A stretch of DNA of 64,000 nucleotides, from positions 62,001 to 126,000 of the forward strand of contig NZ_JAQTUH010000006.1 of assembly GCF_028710345.1 (NCBI RefSeq). The letters run 5' to 3'. This DNA comes from Sulfuricurvum sp. (GTDB lineage Bacteria; Campylobacterota; Campylobacteria; Campylobacterales; Sulfurimonadaceae). Below the pieces are notes generated by a model that saw only the letters and a list, made by a program, of their open reading frames with translations, was not told where the DNA came from and did not search any database. The translations under genes and the position numbers were made by a program. This document shows positions 53,742-63,692 of the stretch, in pieces (the stretch's first letter is position 1; each line of letters opens with the position of its first letter).

Positions 53742-56228
53742 TTACACCTTTTCTATCGTGACATTATTAAAACGGTAACCGCTAAACAATGCTTGAGAAT
53801 TAATTTTGGAATCAAATGTCGGGAGATAGGTTATATCTCCATTGATTTTTGAGTCGATCATCGCTTTTAGCACCATCTCACCCATTTGCGTTTTCACACG
53901 GACACTCTCCCCTTCATTCAAACCGTTTGCTTCCATAAACGAAGAAGATCCGTATAAACCACCCTCTTCGTTAAGTTGGTGAGCACGTGCGGTAAATGGA
54001 GTGAATTGCAATACCGGATTAGCAAGATAGACAATCGAACCGCTAAGAGAGAGATTTTCATCCAGTTTTTCAACCGATTCATCACCGTTACAACTAACAA
54101 CCTTAGTTTCAAGGAGATAGCCGCGAACCTCTTCACCGCTATTGGTGTAATGGTTTGGTAAACAATCAAACGCCACGTTTTTAAATCCTGCTTCAACAGG
54201 AAGTTGTGCCGTATAATCAACTGTCAATTCGGTACAGACACCTAATGCACACGCAATATCTTTAAGAGTATATCCACCGTACGGTAATGCCGCATTGGTT
54301 GGATTTACCCGTTTATCGATACTCGTTAATGTCCCCTCTTGCTGATTAAGTGATGGCATATCCAAATCACCCTCCCCTAGCGCACTAAGGGTAAAAGAAC
54401 GTGGTGTATTATAACCAATTGTTTTACTTCCCTCAGTTGAATCCAGTTCACAAATGAGGGCAACACCTAGTGTATTGGCAATATTAGGAATCATTGTAAC
54501 ACTAAAGCGTGTATATTTCTCGATCAATGCCACCAAACGGGCACAATTGGTCGCATGTGGATGGGTGTAGAGGTCTGGTCCCACCATCAACGCGAACTTC
54601 TCTTTTTTCGCTAAATATTTGGTCATAGTGTCGGCAAATCCTGCTGGGGCATTTACCAAATCAAAGAGGCGGTTTTCATCTACATCCACCTCTTTAGAGA
54701 CTTTTTTCTTGATGGTTTTAGTGACCTCTTCACTCACCTCTTCTTCCACACCGCTCTCTTCATTCAACACTTTTTTCACAACTGTTTCAGTCACTTTTTC
54801 ATCGACGCTCTCTTCGATTGTGATTGTTTTAGTAGAGTGGAATGTTGCGAGATACTCTGTTACGGATGTCGGCATTGTTGCTTTATCCCCGAAAAGATCG
54901 AGCATAAGATACAATGCCGCCTCTTCCATCATCGGTGCATGGTTAAGCTGTGTGAGATTTTTGGACATCCCCTCAATCACAGGATCGTTAATCGGGTGGA
55001 AGTAAAGCCCCGCACCTTTGTTCATCGACAACGCATTATTCATCGCAAAGCGAGCATTGGGGTTATCGGTTTTGAGAGCACTTCCGATGGAGACCACGAA
55101 ATCGGCTTCATGAACCTGTTTCAAATCACCATTGTAGAGAGCTTTACCACTCACACCGCTGTAACTCATCAAGAATTTTTTCAATGCAAGAGCTTCGTTA
55201 TTCACTAAACGGTAACCGAATTTCTCTTTAAGACGTTGAAGAATCATCGCCTCTTCGTTCGTGATGGTGGAGGTAAAAGCAATCGTATCGCTATTTTTAA
55301 ATACTTCAATCGCACTAGTAAACGCTTCAGGATTTTTCACTACATCCCGATTCTCAAAATCGAACCCGTAACGTCCTGCACCACACAGTGATACATAGTT
55401 CCACTCATTTTTCACACGGTAGATTTTCGGATCAGAATTTTCGATAGAGGTGTGTTTAATATCGTAGCTGATTTGACATCCTGCACTACAGTGGGCACAC
55501 GTTGCCGGAATTTGGGTATGTTCCCATGCATTTGAGGTGTATTGGTAGTCACTGCTCACCAATGCACCGACCGGACACACAGAGCTACACTCTCCGCAAT
55601 TGGTACAATCGAGTGTATCACCGCCATTAGGAGCAATCAACGATTTGTTAAGTTTGTTCCACATCGCGTAGGCATCTTTAGGCATACTCTCTTTAAATGT
55701 TGCTTCAATCGCGTCACTTCCACGAGCCGAGGTAGAGAGTGCCCCATCCCCGATCATATCTTTACACACCGTAATACAACGCTCACACATGATACACAAC
55801 GCCGGATCATAGTGGATTAAACCCCAGTTTTGGGCTGGTTTATGGGTATCTTTGATTGAATAGTTTTGAGAATCTACCCCTATTTCTAACGTATAGTTTT
55901 GCAGTTCACATTCACCTGATTGGTCGCATACTCCACACTCTAATGGGTGATTGACATCATAAACTTCCATAATGGCACGACGTTCAGCCAAAATATTTGG
56001 GGTTGTCGTGACGATTTCCATCCCTTGTTTTGCTTTTGCATTACACGCATAGACCTGCTTACCATCCGCTTCCACCAAACAGACCCTACATGCCAAGGTT
56101 GGTGAACAACGGGTCAGATAACAAATGGCAGGGATAAATATCCCATTGGCACGTGCCGCATTGAGGAGATATTCACCCTCTTGCGTCGTGACCAATTTGC
56201 CATCTATGGTGATCGTTATTTCGTTCAT
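53742..56228 (-). CDS. nuoG: NADH-quinone oxidoreductase subunit G, first paralogue
   Basis: 828 residues. N-terminal 2Fe-2S ferredoxin domain (CYLTRCSPTLACRVC), His/Cys cluster HPLECGVCDQSGECEL, two 4Fe-4S motifs CIMCERCITVC and CTNCGECSSVC, and a further CAHCSAGC...LCGAGR cluster of the N7 type, followed by a molybdopterin-oxidoreductase-like domain. It carries electrons to NuoI. Odd: residues about 465-512 are a Glu/Lys/Val-rich charged insertion (EEVSEEVTKTIKKKVSKEV) missing from the second paralogue. The downstream gene nuoH and the upstream NuoG paralogue are each three bases away. Confidence 0.94.
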   Translation of the reverse strand: MNEITITIDGKLVTTQEGEYLLNAARANGIFIPAICYLTRCSPTLACRVCLVEADGKQVYACNAKAKQGMEIVTTTPNILAERRAIMEVYDVNHPLECGVCDQSGECELQNYTLEIGVDSQNYSIKDTHKPAQNWGLIHYDPALCIMCERCITVCKDMIGDGALSTSARGSDAIEATFKESMPKDAYAMWNKLNKSLIAPNGGDTLDCTNCGECSSVCPVGALVSSDYQYTSNAWEHTQIPATCAHCSAGCQISYDIKHTSIENSDPKIYRVKNEWNYVSLCGAGRYGFDFENRDVVKNPEAFTSAIEVFKNSDTIAFTSTITNEEAMILQRLKEKFGYRLVNNEALALKKFLMSYSGVSGKALYNGDLKQVHEADFVVSIGSALKTDNPNARFAMNNALSMNKGAGLYFHPINDPVIEGMSKNLTQLNHAPMMEEAALYLMLDLFGDKATMPTSVTEYLATFHSTKTITIEESVDEKVTETVVKKVLNEESGVEEEVSEEVTKTIKKKVSKEVDVDENRLFDLVNAPAGFADTMTKYLAKKEKFALMVGPDLYTHPHATNCARLVALIEKYTRFSVTMIPNIANTLGVALICELDSTEGSKTIGYNTPRSFTLSALGEGDLDMPSLNQQEGTLTSIDKRVNPTNAALPYGGYTLKDIACALGVCTELTVDYTAQLPVEAGFKNVAFDCLPNHYTNSGEEVRGYLLETKVVSCNGDESVEKLDENLSLSGSIVYLANPVLQFTPFTARAHQLNEEGGLYGSSSFMEANGLNEGESVRVKTQMGEMVLKAMIDSKINGDITYLPTFDSKINSQALFSGYRFNNVTIEKV

Positions 56229-56231
56229 GAT

Positions 56232-58475
56232 TTAACTCCCCATCTTTTTAAGTTTAATTTTTTCAAACCGATACCTTTTAGGCATTGCACCAAATGCCGT
56301 ATCATAAGCAGGCACAAGAGCAATAGTCCCTTTTAACGTTTCATCCAACACAAAAGTTCGTACTTGGTCGCATCCCTCTATTTGAACACTCTCACCATCT
56401 TGAAGACGTGCAGCAGCGGCAAATTGTGATGATCCACGCAACGCCGTATCCTCTTCTAGTTGAGATGTTCGTGCCGTGTAGCTATTGAATTGATTAATAG
56501 GATTACAATAGTAGGCAACCGTTCCATTGAATTCCGGTAAATCCTCTATCTCTTCGAGTTCACCACTAATCGGAGATTCTACACTCTCCAACATGTACCC
56601 TCGGTTATCCTCACCTAACACTCCGTAAAAATTGCCCAGTGTATCAAATTCAGCACCGCTAAACCCTTTTGAACGTGGCAGTTGAGCCGTATAATCAATC
56701 GTATACTTCGACACAACACCTAATGCACAAGCGATATCATTGAGGCAATACCCCTCAAAAGCGACCGCTACATTGGTGGAGAGAAGCTGATAATTGAGAC
56801 TTACAAACGTCCCCTCTTGGCTATTGAGTGCCGGAAGAGCCATATCTACATCCCCGATAGAACCGACAACAAAATCTCCCGAAGCGTTATATCCGATTAC
56901 AGGGGAGATCGCTTCATCATTGTCCAAATCACAGATGAGTGAAACACCAACGGTATTGACGTTTTGCGGTACTACCACCAAAGAAAAGTCGCTATTCGCT
57001 TCTATAAGCGCACACAGTTTTGCGATATTAGAAGCACGGTTATGCGCCAATACGTCTGAACCAATAATGAGTGTTTTGCGTTTTAAACGTCGGAATGTTG
57101 TTGTGATACGGCTAAACTCTTCATCACCGACATTACTTTCAGCACACAAGTATCCATCATCCAAGCCGTCCAAATAGCTTTTGAGTTCATCACTCAAATC
57201 ACCGCTTTCCAAAAGTGTTTTTGCGAGCATTGCCATAACACCCTCTTCTGAACCCGCTTCGTATCGGATGTTTTGGGTGATTATATTTTGCAGCAATGCA
57301 TCTTCCATCGGATGCATATAGACTACTTTTGCTCCGTTATGGCGTGCGGCGGTGGTCATTGCGTAACGGATGGCAGGATTATCACTGCTGATTCGTCCCC
57401 CTAGTACAATAATTCCATCGCTTTGCTTAATCGCATCGAGAGTTCCGCTAAAAGCACTTTTTCCACTGATAGAGCTGTAAGCACTCATAAACGATTGATA
57501 CGCACGTGCTTCTTCGTTGAACAATTTCACCCCAAGTTTCTCTTTGAGACGTTGCAGTATCATCGCCTCTTCGTTGGTAATGAGTGAACTAAAACGGATC
57601 GCTTTTGCCTCGCTAAACGCTTTAAGTGTCTGGTTGAATAGGGCTTCATCTTTAGAGGATTGAATGTCAAAATCAAACCCAAAACGTCCCGCCCCACACA
57701 ACGTTGCGTATTCAAAGTTATTCGTAACACGGTAGATTTTTGAGCTCCCGCCATTGGCAATCGAATCGTGTTTGACTTCATACATCAACGAACATCCCGC
57801 TGAACAGTGGGCACACGTAGCAGGGATTTGACTCAATTCCCAAGCGTTGGCAGTATATTGGAAATTAGAACTTACCAACGCACCAACAGGACATACCGCG
57901 ATACACTCTCCACAGAAAGTACAGTCGAGTTTGTCACTGTTTTTAGGGACAACAGCAGATTTATACCCCCCAAACTGTAAGGTAATCGCATCGTCTCCGA
58001 TAACTTCATTACAAACGTGAACACATTTCTCACACAAAATACACAATGAAGGGTCATAATTAATCAATCCCCAATGCTCAATGTGGCGATGCTGGTCTTT
58101 GGCACTAAAATGTTGTGAAGATACCCCAAACTCTAATGTTTTATTTTGGAGATCACACGCTCCCGATTTATCGCACACTCCACACTCTAAGGGGTGATTG
58201 ACATCGTAAAGACGCATGATATTAGTTCGCTCGTTTTTCAAACGTTCAGAATCGATGGTTACCTCTAACCCTTCGGTCGGAGGTGTTTGACAGCTGAGGA
58301 TGAACCCCTCAGTGACATTGGTTTCAACAACACACAAACGGCACGATGCACACGGTGTTGTTTTTTCGATGTAACACATTGTCGGGATATAAAACCCTGC
58401 CTTACGCGCCGCTTGGAGAATTGTTTCACCTTTTTGGGCGGTTACGGGTTGGTTATTGATTGTAAAATGTATCAT
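56232..58475 (-). CDS. NADH-quinone oxidoreductase subunit G, second paralogue
   Basis: About 747 residues from the ATG at 58475, which has GGAGG five bases upstream; the longer frame is rejected. All cluster motifs of NuoG are kept: CYIEKTTPCASCRLC, HPLECGVCDKSGACDL, CILCEKCVHVC, CTFCGECIAVC and CAHCSAGC...LCGAGR. It resembles the first paralogue along the whole length, so it arose by tandem duplication. Whether each complex holds both proteins or there are two forms of complex I cannot be told. The start is 11 bases after the flavoprotein gene, same strand. Confidence 0.92.
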   Translation of the reverse strand: MIHFTINNQPVTAQKGETILQAARKAGFYIPTMCYIEKTTPCASCRLCVVETNVTEGFILSCQTPPTEGLEVTIDSERLKNERTNIMRLYDVNHPLECGVCDKSGACDLQNKTLEFGVSSQHFSAKDQHRHIEHWGLINYDPSLCILCEKCVHVCNEVIGDDAITLQFGGYKSAVVPKNSDKLDCTFCGECIAVCPVGALVSSNFQYTANAWELSQIPATCAHCSAGCSLMYEVKHDSIANGGSSKIYRVTNNFEYATLCGAGRFGFDFDIQSSKDEALFNQTLKAFSEAKAIRFSSLITNEEAMILQRLKEKLGVKLFNEEARAYQSFMSAYSSISGKSAFSGTLDAIKQSDGIIVLGGRISSDNPAIRYAMTTAARHNGAKVVYMHPMEDALLQNIITQNIRYEAGSEEGVMAMLAKTLLESGDLSDELKSYLDGLDDGYLCAESNVGDEEFSRITTTFRRLKRKTLIIGSDVLAHNRASNIAKLCALIEANSDFSLVVVPQNVNTVGVSLICDLDNDEAISPVIGYNASGDFVVGSIGDVDMALPALNSQEGTFVSLNYQLLSTNVAVAFEGYCLNDIACALGVVSKYTIDYTAQLPRSKGFSGAEFDTLGNFYGVLGEDNRGYMLESVESPISGELEEIEDLPEFNGTVAYYCNPINQFNSYTARTSQLEEDTALRGSSQFAAAARLQDGESVQIEGCDQVRTFVLDETLKGTIALVPAYDTAFGAMPKRYRFEKIKLKKMGS

Positions 58476-58486
58476 GCCCGCCTCCA

Positions 58487-60523
58487 TTAGTGCGCTACCA
58501 TCGCGATATAATAACAACGCATACAGCGTTCCGCTTCTGCGAGTGCCTCTTCTTGGGTAAAGCCGTATTTCACCTCACGGTTATTATCCCGTCGTTCACC
58601 CACGGTAAGAACTTCACTGTGTTGACGCGGCAATCCCGGAAGCCAACCAGCAATCTTCTCTTTTTTGTTATAGACTTTGAGTTTGCGCAAGTGATCTTCC
58701 ATAATCTCATCGTTCGACAATGTGATTTCACCACTCTGGACATAACGACTCATCACTGACGCGGCACGCTTAGCTTGACCCACGGCATTAACGATGGTCA
58801 TTGGACCATACTCACAATCCCCAGCCGCAAAAATCCCTTTACGAGAGGTCATGTAATCTTTACCGTTGGTTTTGATCGTCGCCCACGAAGTACGTTCAAT
58901 CTCCCACTCTTCAGGAATCAGTTTCAAATCGGCACTTTGAGAAACGGCAGGGATGAGATAATCACACTCCATCTCAAAACTAGCCCCTTCGATTTTTTCC
59001 AACGTTGCACGTCCACCGTTAGGATCAGGTACGAGTTCAAATCGATCAATCAACAACGATTTGAGAACATTATTCTCATCACGCATCTCCGCAACCGCAG
59101 AGTGGAAAATAAATTCTACACCCTCTTCTACCGCTTCATGATACTCTTCATAGGTGGTGTTATTGATGATGGTTCGCTCATCACGACGATAGATCATTAC
59201 CACTTTTTTGGCATTGGCACGGATTGAACAGCGAACTACGTCCATAGAGGTAAATCCACCCCCGACACACACAACTGTTTTACCGCTCAAATCGACATAA
59301 TCTTTATCCAACATATGTCTTTTTTGATCCGCTTCGGGAACCATAATGCCGTATTTCACTTCGAGATTCACTTTATCGAGAAAATCGATTGCTCCCCAGT
59401 ACCCTTGAATCTCAGAACGTTCGTTATCACAATAGACTTTTTTCGAAATACGGGTACCCGTGGCGACCAATACCGCATCATAATCTGATTCATATTGACG
59501 CATCATATCGGCGGTCACTTTCGTATTCGTGATAAAGTTCACCCCCAAAGAGCGTACCGCTTCGATGTCTTGATTATATTTGTCAATCGGCATACGGTAT
59601 TCCGGTACACCAACCGCAACTTCACCGCCAAGAACCGGAAGTTCTTCGAAGACATCCACATCGATTCCATCGAGTGCGAGATAATACGCCCCCGTTAGTC
59701 CCGCAGGACCGGCACCAATAACCGCCACTTTTTTACCAATCTTCGGTTTTTGCTCACTTGGGTGAAAAAACCCAAAACCGTGATCAGTCTCGTAATCGGC
59801 ACCCAAACGTTTAAGTTCCATAATTGAAATCGGCTCATCGAGATTGGTACGTCGACACTCAGTCTCACATGGATGGGGACAAACACGTCCACACGTATGA
59901 GCAAGCGGCATTGTTTGACGCGTCGCCATCAACGAATCATCAAAACGCAAATCGCGAACACCCTCGATATAGGCAGGAATATCGACGTGTGCAGGACAAG
60001 CATCCATACACGGTGCGGTAATTTTCGCAATGTAGCTAGTATCTTCCAAATGGTAATGTTTGGACGGTGTTTGGTTCTCGATACACGCCATGAACTCAGA
60101 CTCAAAGTGGGTCATAAGATCTAGCAATGGATTAGGAACCGTTTTGCCGATTTCGCACTTAGAAGTCTCTTGCATCGTCCGAGAAACCTCTTTGAGGTGT
60201 TCCATATCAGAAAGCGCACCCTCACCGCGAGCGATTTTATCGAGCAAATCGTACAATATACGTCCGCCCCATCGCCCAGGTGCACAACGACCGCATGCTT
60301 CGGAATAGACCTGATACTGTGCAGCATATTCAGTGGCTAAACGGACAACATCAACATCGGGGTTAAACAACGCAACACCGTCCCAACCGATAAACGCTTT
60401 GGAATGGGCATGCTCGTTATACTGCTCCGGAAGATTGTAGGCTGATTTTTCCCACTCTTCTTCGGGCTTACCGATATTGTTGATCTGCTCTCCGCGCCAT
60501 GTGGAGAAATAGACTTTACTCAC
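58487..60523 (-). CDS. Complex I input protein: NuoF-type iron-sulfur segment fused to GltD/NfnB-like FAD oxidoreductase
   Basis: 678 residues in place of canonical nuoF. Residues about 70-150 resemble the C-terminal 4Fe-4S domain of NuoF (EACGRCAPGR with C77 and C80, and SKCEIG with C123); the third ligand cysteine of CxxCxxC is Gly83. Residues about 165-230 form the DPYD/GltD-type iron-sulfur domain (CMDACPAHVDIP and CGRVCPHPCETEC), then FAD-binding GAGPAGLTGAY near 270 and a second Rossmann motif GGGFTSMDVV near 401, ending ERCMRCYY. The FMN/NADH domain of NuoF is missing. It probably feeds electrons from NAD(P)H or another donor to NuoG. Donor unknown. Confidence 0.85.
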   Translation of the reverse strand: MSKVYFSTWRGEQINNIGKPEEEWEKSAYNLPEQYNEHAHSKAFIGWDGVALFNPDVDVVRLATEYAAQYQVYSEACGRCAPGRWGGRILYDLLDKIARGEGALSDMEHLKEVSRTMQETSKCEIGKTVPNPLLDLMTHFESEFMACIENQTPSKHYHLEDTSYIAKITAPCMDACPAHVDIPAYIEGVRDLRFDDSLMATRQTMPLAHTCGRVCPHPCETECRRTNLDEPISIMELKRLGADYETDHGFGFFHPSEQKPKIGKKVAVIGAGPAGLTGAYYLALDGIDVDVFEELPVLGGEVAVGVPEYRMPIDKYNQDIEAVRSLGVNFITNTKVTADMMRQYESDYDAVLVATGTRISKKVYCDNERSEIQGYWGAIDFLDKVNLEVKYGIMVPEADQKRHMLDKDYVDLSGKTVVCVGGGFTSMDVVRCSIRANAKKVVMIYRRDERTIINNTTYEEYHEAVEEGVEFIFHSAVAEMRDENNVLKSLLIDRFELVPDPNGGRATLEKIEGASFEMECDYLIPAVSQSADLKLIPEEWEIERTSWATIKTNGKDYMTSRKGIFAAGDCEYGPMTIVNAVGQAKRAASVMSRYVQSGEITLSNDEIMEDHLRKLKVYNKKEKIAGWLPGLPRQHSEVLTVGERRDNNREVKYGFTQEEALAEAERCMRCYYIAMVAH

Positions 60524-60525
60524 AT

Positions 60526-60756
60526 TTAGTCCTTAAGCTTGACCACGATGGTCCAATCGACTTCATTGAATTTCAATGAGTTTACAAGTTCAAATCCGTT
60601 CTCTTTGACCACATCGGCTGAACGCTGAATAGGGGAAAAATCACCGATCTCAAACAAGAAAATTAAAACCTCTTTTGGCTCTTTCTCTTCTTTTAAAATC
60701 TCAACCATGCGGTTTTCAAAAGCACCTTTTAGGTGACGAAGGTCGTAACGTTTCAT
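60526..60756 (-). CDS. NuoE-like small subunit of the Campylobacterota complex I
   Basis: 76 residues, in length and pattern like Helicobacter HP1264, annotated NuoE there: MKRYDLRHLKGAFENRM start, EVLIFLFEIGDFSPIQRSADVV in the middle and LKFNEVDWTIVVKLKD at the end. It has none of the four cysteines of a real NuoE 2Fe-2S domain. It lies two bases from the flavoprotein gene, in the place of nuoE between nuoD and nuoF. Likely a structural part of the electron input module. Confidence 0.85.
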   Translation of the reverse strand: MKRYDLRHLKGAFENRMVEILKEEKEPKEVLIFLFEIGDFSPIQRSADVVKENGFELVNSLKFNEVDWTIVVKLKD

Positions 60757-60768
60757 AAAGTGCTCCTC

Positions 60769-61995
60769 TTAGCGGTCAACTTCACCGAAGACGATGTTGG
60801 TCGTCCCGATGATCGATACTACGTCTGGGATATAGTGTCCCGGTAATAAGTCTGTCAAAATTCCGGTGTGCCAAAATGACGGTGCACGAAGTTTTAGACG
60901 ATACGGATAAGCTCCACCTTGGCTATTGATGTAATACCCAAGCTCCCCTTTAGGTGATTCGGTTGGGATATACACCTCTCCTACCGGAGGACGCATTCCC
61001 TGAGTCACAAGGACGAAATGTTGCATCAATGAGTAGTTTTGGGTCATGATGTCGAGTTTCGGTGCAGAGATATATTGCGGTGCGTGTGCCATCAATGCCG
61101 GTTCAGTCCCCGCATACATGTCGATTACTTGGTACAAGATTTTTGCCGACTCACGCATCTCTGCCATGTAAAGTTTATAACGTGCGTAGTTGTCCCCTTT
61201 ATCCGAAACCGGAACATTGAACTCAACTTCATCATAAAGCTCATACGGCTCCTCTTTACGGATATCCCACTCAACACCCGAAGCACGGAGCATTACCCCT
61301 GAACATCCCCAACTAAGCGCCATCTCTTTAGAGATTACACCCACATTCTCCATACGCATTTTCCAGATACGGTTTGTATCGAGCAAGTCTTCGTAGTCTT
61401 TGATGTTTTCCGGTAATTTATCCAAAAATTTACGGAGATCACCCAAGAAGTTATCCGGTAGATCAAGCGGAACACCACCGATACGCACTGCTGAATGGGT
61501 TAAACGGGCACCACAGTAATCTTCGATCAAATCCATCAAATATTCGCGCTCACGGAAAGCAAACAAGAAAACGGTCATAGCACCGATATCCAAAGCGGTT
61601 GTCGCCAACCAAAAGAGGTGTGACATCAAACGGTTCGTTTCCAACAGCAACATACGGATTACTTTCGCACGACGTGGTACTTCCAAGCCGATTAAACGCT
61701 CAACTGCCAATGCAAACCCGTAGTTATTTGAGCTTGAAGCGATATAGTCCATACGATCCGTTGTCGGCATGAACTCATTATAGATCATGTTTTCCGCCAT
61801 CTTCTCCATACCACGGTGAAGATATCCTATATCGGGATGCGCTTTGGTGATTTGTTCTTGTTGCATGTGCAACATAAGGCGTAATTGTCCGTGTGCCGAT
61901 GGGTGTTGAGGCCCAAAGTTGAGGATCATTTCATTGTCAGCACGATCAAACGTGATGTTTTCAAAAAAGGGTCTAAGACGATTGGATTGTTGCAT
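60769..61995 (-). CDS. nuoD: NADH-quinone oxidoreductase subunit D
   Basis: 408 residues. The conserved [14 protein letters not shown] block forms part of the quinone site, followed by [16 protein letters not shown] and the C-terminal [25 protein letters not shown]. It is the 49-kDa-type subunit beside cluster N2 of NuoB. NuoC and NuoD are separate here, unlike the fused form in enterobacteria. Confidence 0.97.
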   Translation of the reverse strand: MQQSNRLRPFFENITFDRADNEMILNFGPQHPSAHGQLRLMLHMQQEQITKAHPDIGYLHRGMEKMAENMIYNEFMPTTDRMDYIASSSNNYGFALAVERLIGLEVPRRAKVIRMLLLETNRLMSHLFWLATTALDIGAMTVFLFAFREREYLMDLIEDYCGARLTHSAVRIGGVPLDLPDNFLGDLRKFLDKLPENIKDYEDLLDTNRIWKMRMENVGVISKEMALSWGCSGVMLRASGVEWDIRKEEPYELYDEVEFNVPVSDKGDNYARYKLYMAEMRESAKILYQVIDMYAGTEPALMAHAPQYISAPKLDIMTQNYSLMQHFVLVTQGMRPPVGEVYIPTESPKGELGYYINSQGGAYPYRLKLRAPSFWHTGILTDLLPGHYIPDVVSIIGTTNIVFGEVDR

Positions 61996-62005
61996 TCATA
62001 GCTCC

Positions 62006-62812
62006 TTAACGGTCACGATCAGAGATCACAACCGATTTCTCTGCATCAAATTTTTCGATCAAGAATACACCTTCAGCTTCTTGATAAACAAGCGGGGTAT
62101 CCGGTTCACCATTCGTGATATCTGTTCCACGAGGCACTTCGTGACCCAAACGGGCAAAACGTTCCGTATCATAACGATCGATTCGGGCTGGATCGCGGTT
62201 TTCAGGTCCGATAATCTCACGCGCCTCTTTACCGAAGATTTTGTCCACTTCATACCATGCGGCAAACTCATCCCCTTGGAGTGGGTAGGTTTTACGCAAT
62301 GGGAACCCTTCCCAATCATCCGGCATCAAAATACGTTTCATAAACGGATGGTTGTTGACCACAACACCGAACATATCGTACATCTCACGCTCAGACCAAT
62401 CAGCGGAGCGGAACAATGATGAGAGGCTTTGGATCGACTCTTTCTCATCGATTTTGCATTTCACCCGAACACGTTTGCGTTTGGACATACTGAGCATTTG
62501 GTAGAAAATTTCAAATTTCCCCTCTGCCGCTAACCAATCGATGGCTGAGAGCTCAGAGAGCTGATTATACTCAAGCTCATTTTTCATCAACTCGATAACG
62601 CCGAAATTATCAGCAGCCTTAATAATGACTACCATTTGGTCTACTTGGATATACGCATCCAATACGTCAAATTTTGCTTTAATCGCTTCGAGGTCGTGCG
62701 TAAACACATCATCACTGCTCACATCGTGTTTCGCCACTTGCGGAGCAACCCAAAAACGGTCAGTATAATACGGTTTTGCTTGGACGTTGTCTTTTGGAGT
62801 ATACGCTCTCAT
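62006..62812 (-). CDS. nuoC: NADH-quinone oxidoreductase subunit C
   Basis: 268 residues, longer than many NuoC because of an N-terminal part of about 80 residues (KPYYTDRFWVAPQVAKHDVSS) before the 30-kDa domain. The domain block is SADWSEREMYDMFGVVVNNHPFMKRILMPDDWEGFPLRKTYPLQGDE. Start and nuoB stop share one base. Confidence 0.95.
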   Translation of the reverse strand: MRAYTPKDNVQAKPYYTDRFWVAPQVAKHDVSSDDVFTHDLEAIKAKFDVLDAYIQVDQMVVIIKAADNFGVIELMKNELEYNQLSELSAIDWLAAEGKFEIFYQMLSMSKRKRVRVKCKIDEKESIQSLSSLFRSADWSEREMYDMFGVVVNNHPFMKRILMPDDWEGFPLRKTYPLQGDEFAAWYEVDKIFGKEAREIIGPENRDPARIDRYDTERFARLGHEVPRGTDITNGEPDTPLVYQEAEGVFLIEKFDAEKSVVISDRDR

Positions 62813-63321
62813 TACATCAACCTTTTTGGCTTTTGAGCACGAGACGCACTCTCACGACGAATTTTTTGTTGGAGCATCATCACCCCATATTGCAACGTCT
62901 CAGGACGTGGGGCACACCCTGGAAGATACAAATCGACAGGGATAACACGATCTACCCCTTGAACCGTTGCGTAAGTGTTAAACATCCCGCCGGTATTCGC
63001 ACATGAGCCCATAGAGATGACCCATTTCGGCTCTGCCATTTGGTCGTACAAACGGCGAATAAACTCAGCATGTTTTTTGGTCAACGTCCCTGCAACGACC
63101 ATAAGCTCTGCTTGACGCGGAGAAGCACGGAAAATCGTACCGAAACGGTCAAAGTCATAGCGTGATGCACCCGAAGCCATCATCTCGATACCACAACACG
63201 CCAAGCCGTATGTCAACGCCCAAAGTGAATTAGATCGACCCCAGTTAACCACTTTATCAATCGTGGTTAATGCGACAGGTAGACCGCCGTCTTTTAAATA
63301 ATTTACTTGATGTTGTGCCAT
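62812..63321 (-). CDS. nuoB: NADH-quinone oxidoreductase subunit B
   Basis: About 169 residues from the ATG at 63321, with AAAGGAG upstream inside nuoA; it overlaps nuoA by 19 bases. Cluster N2 ligands are in [22 protein letters not shown] and LPGCAPRPE. The conserved GTLTKKHA and [11 protein letters not shown] loops are intact. It passes electrons to quinone. Confidence 0.96.
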   Translation of the reverse strand: MAQHQVNYLKDGGLPVALTTIDKVVNWGRSNSLWALTYGLACCGIEMMASGASRYDFDRFGTIFRASPRQAELMVVAGTLTKKHAEFIRRLYDQMAEPKWVISMGSCANTGGMFNTYATVQGVDRVIPVDLYLPGCAPRPETLQYGVMMLQQKIRRESASRAQKPKRLM

Positions 63322-63692
63322 TCGAGGGCTCCTTTCTTCCACGCATAAACAAATCCGATAGCCAGTAGCAAGATGAACATCATCATCTCAACAAAACCAA
63401 ACCAACCAAGCAATTTAAAATCAATCGCCCACGGAAACATAAAAACGATCTCGACATCGAAAAGCAAAAATAGCAATGCAAACAGATAAAACTGTGTCGA
63501 AATACGGTTAGGTTGTTTACTCACCTCAGGTCCGCATTCGTACGGAGAGAGTTTTATTTTTTCCGTATCTTTAGCCGCGAGCGCGCGACTGGCTAAACGT
63601 GCAATCACCGTGGTTGCATAGAATGCCCCGAAGGTGAGAACAAACAGTACAAATACCCCAAAATAAGGATTTGCTACGTTGTAGTGCTCCAT
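63303..63692 (-). CDS. nuoA: NADH-quinone oxidoreductase subunit A
   Basis: 129 residues and three membrane helices, with the conserved SPYECGPE segment in the loop and [15 protein letters not shown] in the second helix. First gene of the 15-gene operon nuoABCD-E-like-flavoprotein-G2-G1-HIJKLMN. AAGG lies nine bases ahead of the ATG. Confidence 0.95.
   Translation of the reverse strand: MEHYNVANPYFGVFVLFVLTFGAFYATTVIARLASRALAAKDTEKIKLSPYECGPEVSKQPNRISTQFYLFALLFLLFDVEIVFMFPWAIDFKLLGWFGFVEMMMFILLLAIGFVYAWKKGALEWHNIK

Noticed and set aside
53742-58475. The two NuoG genes as one gene split by a frameshift
   Set aside because: Both have complete sets of cluster motifs and full length, so they are paralogues.
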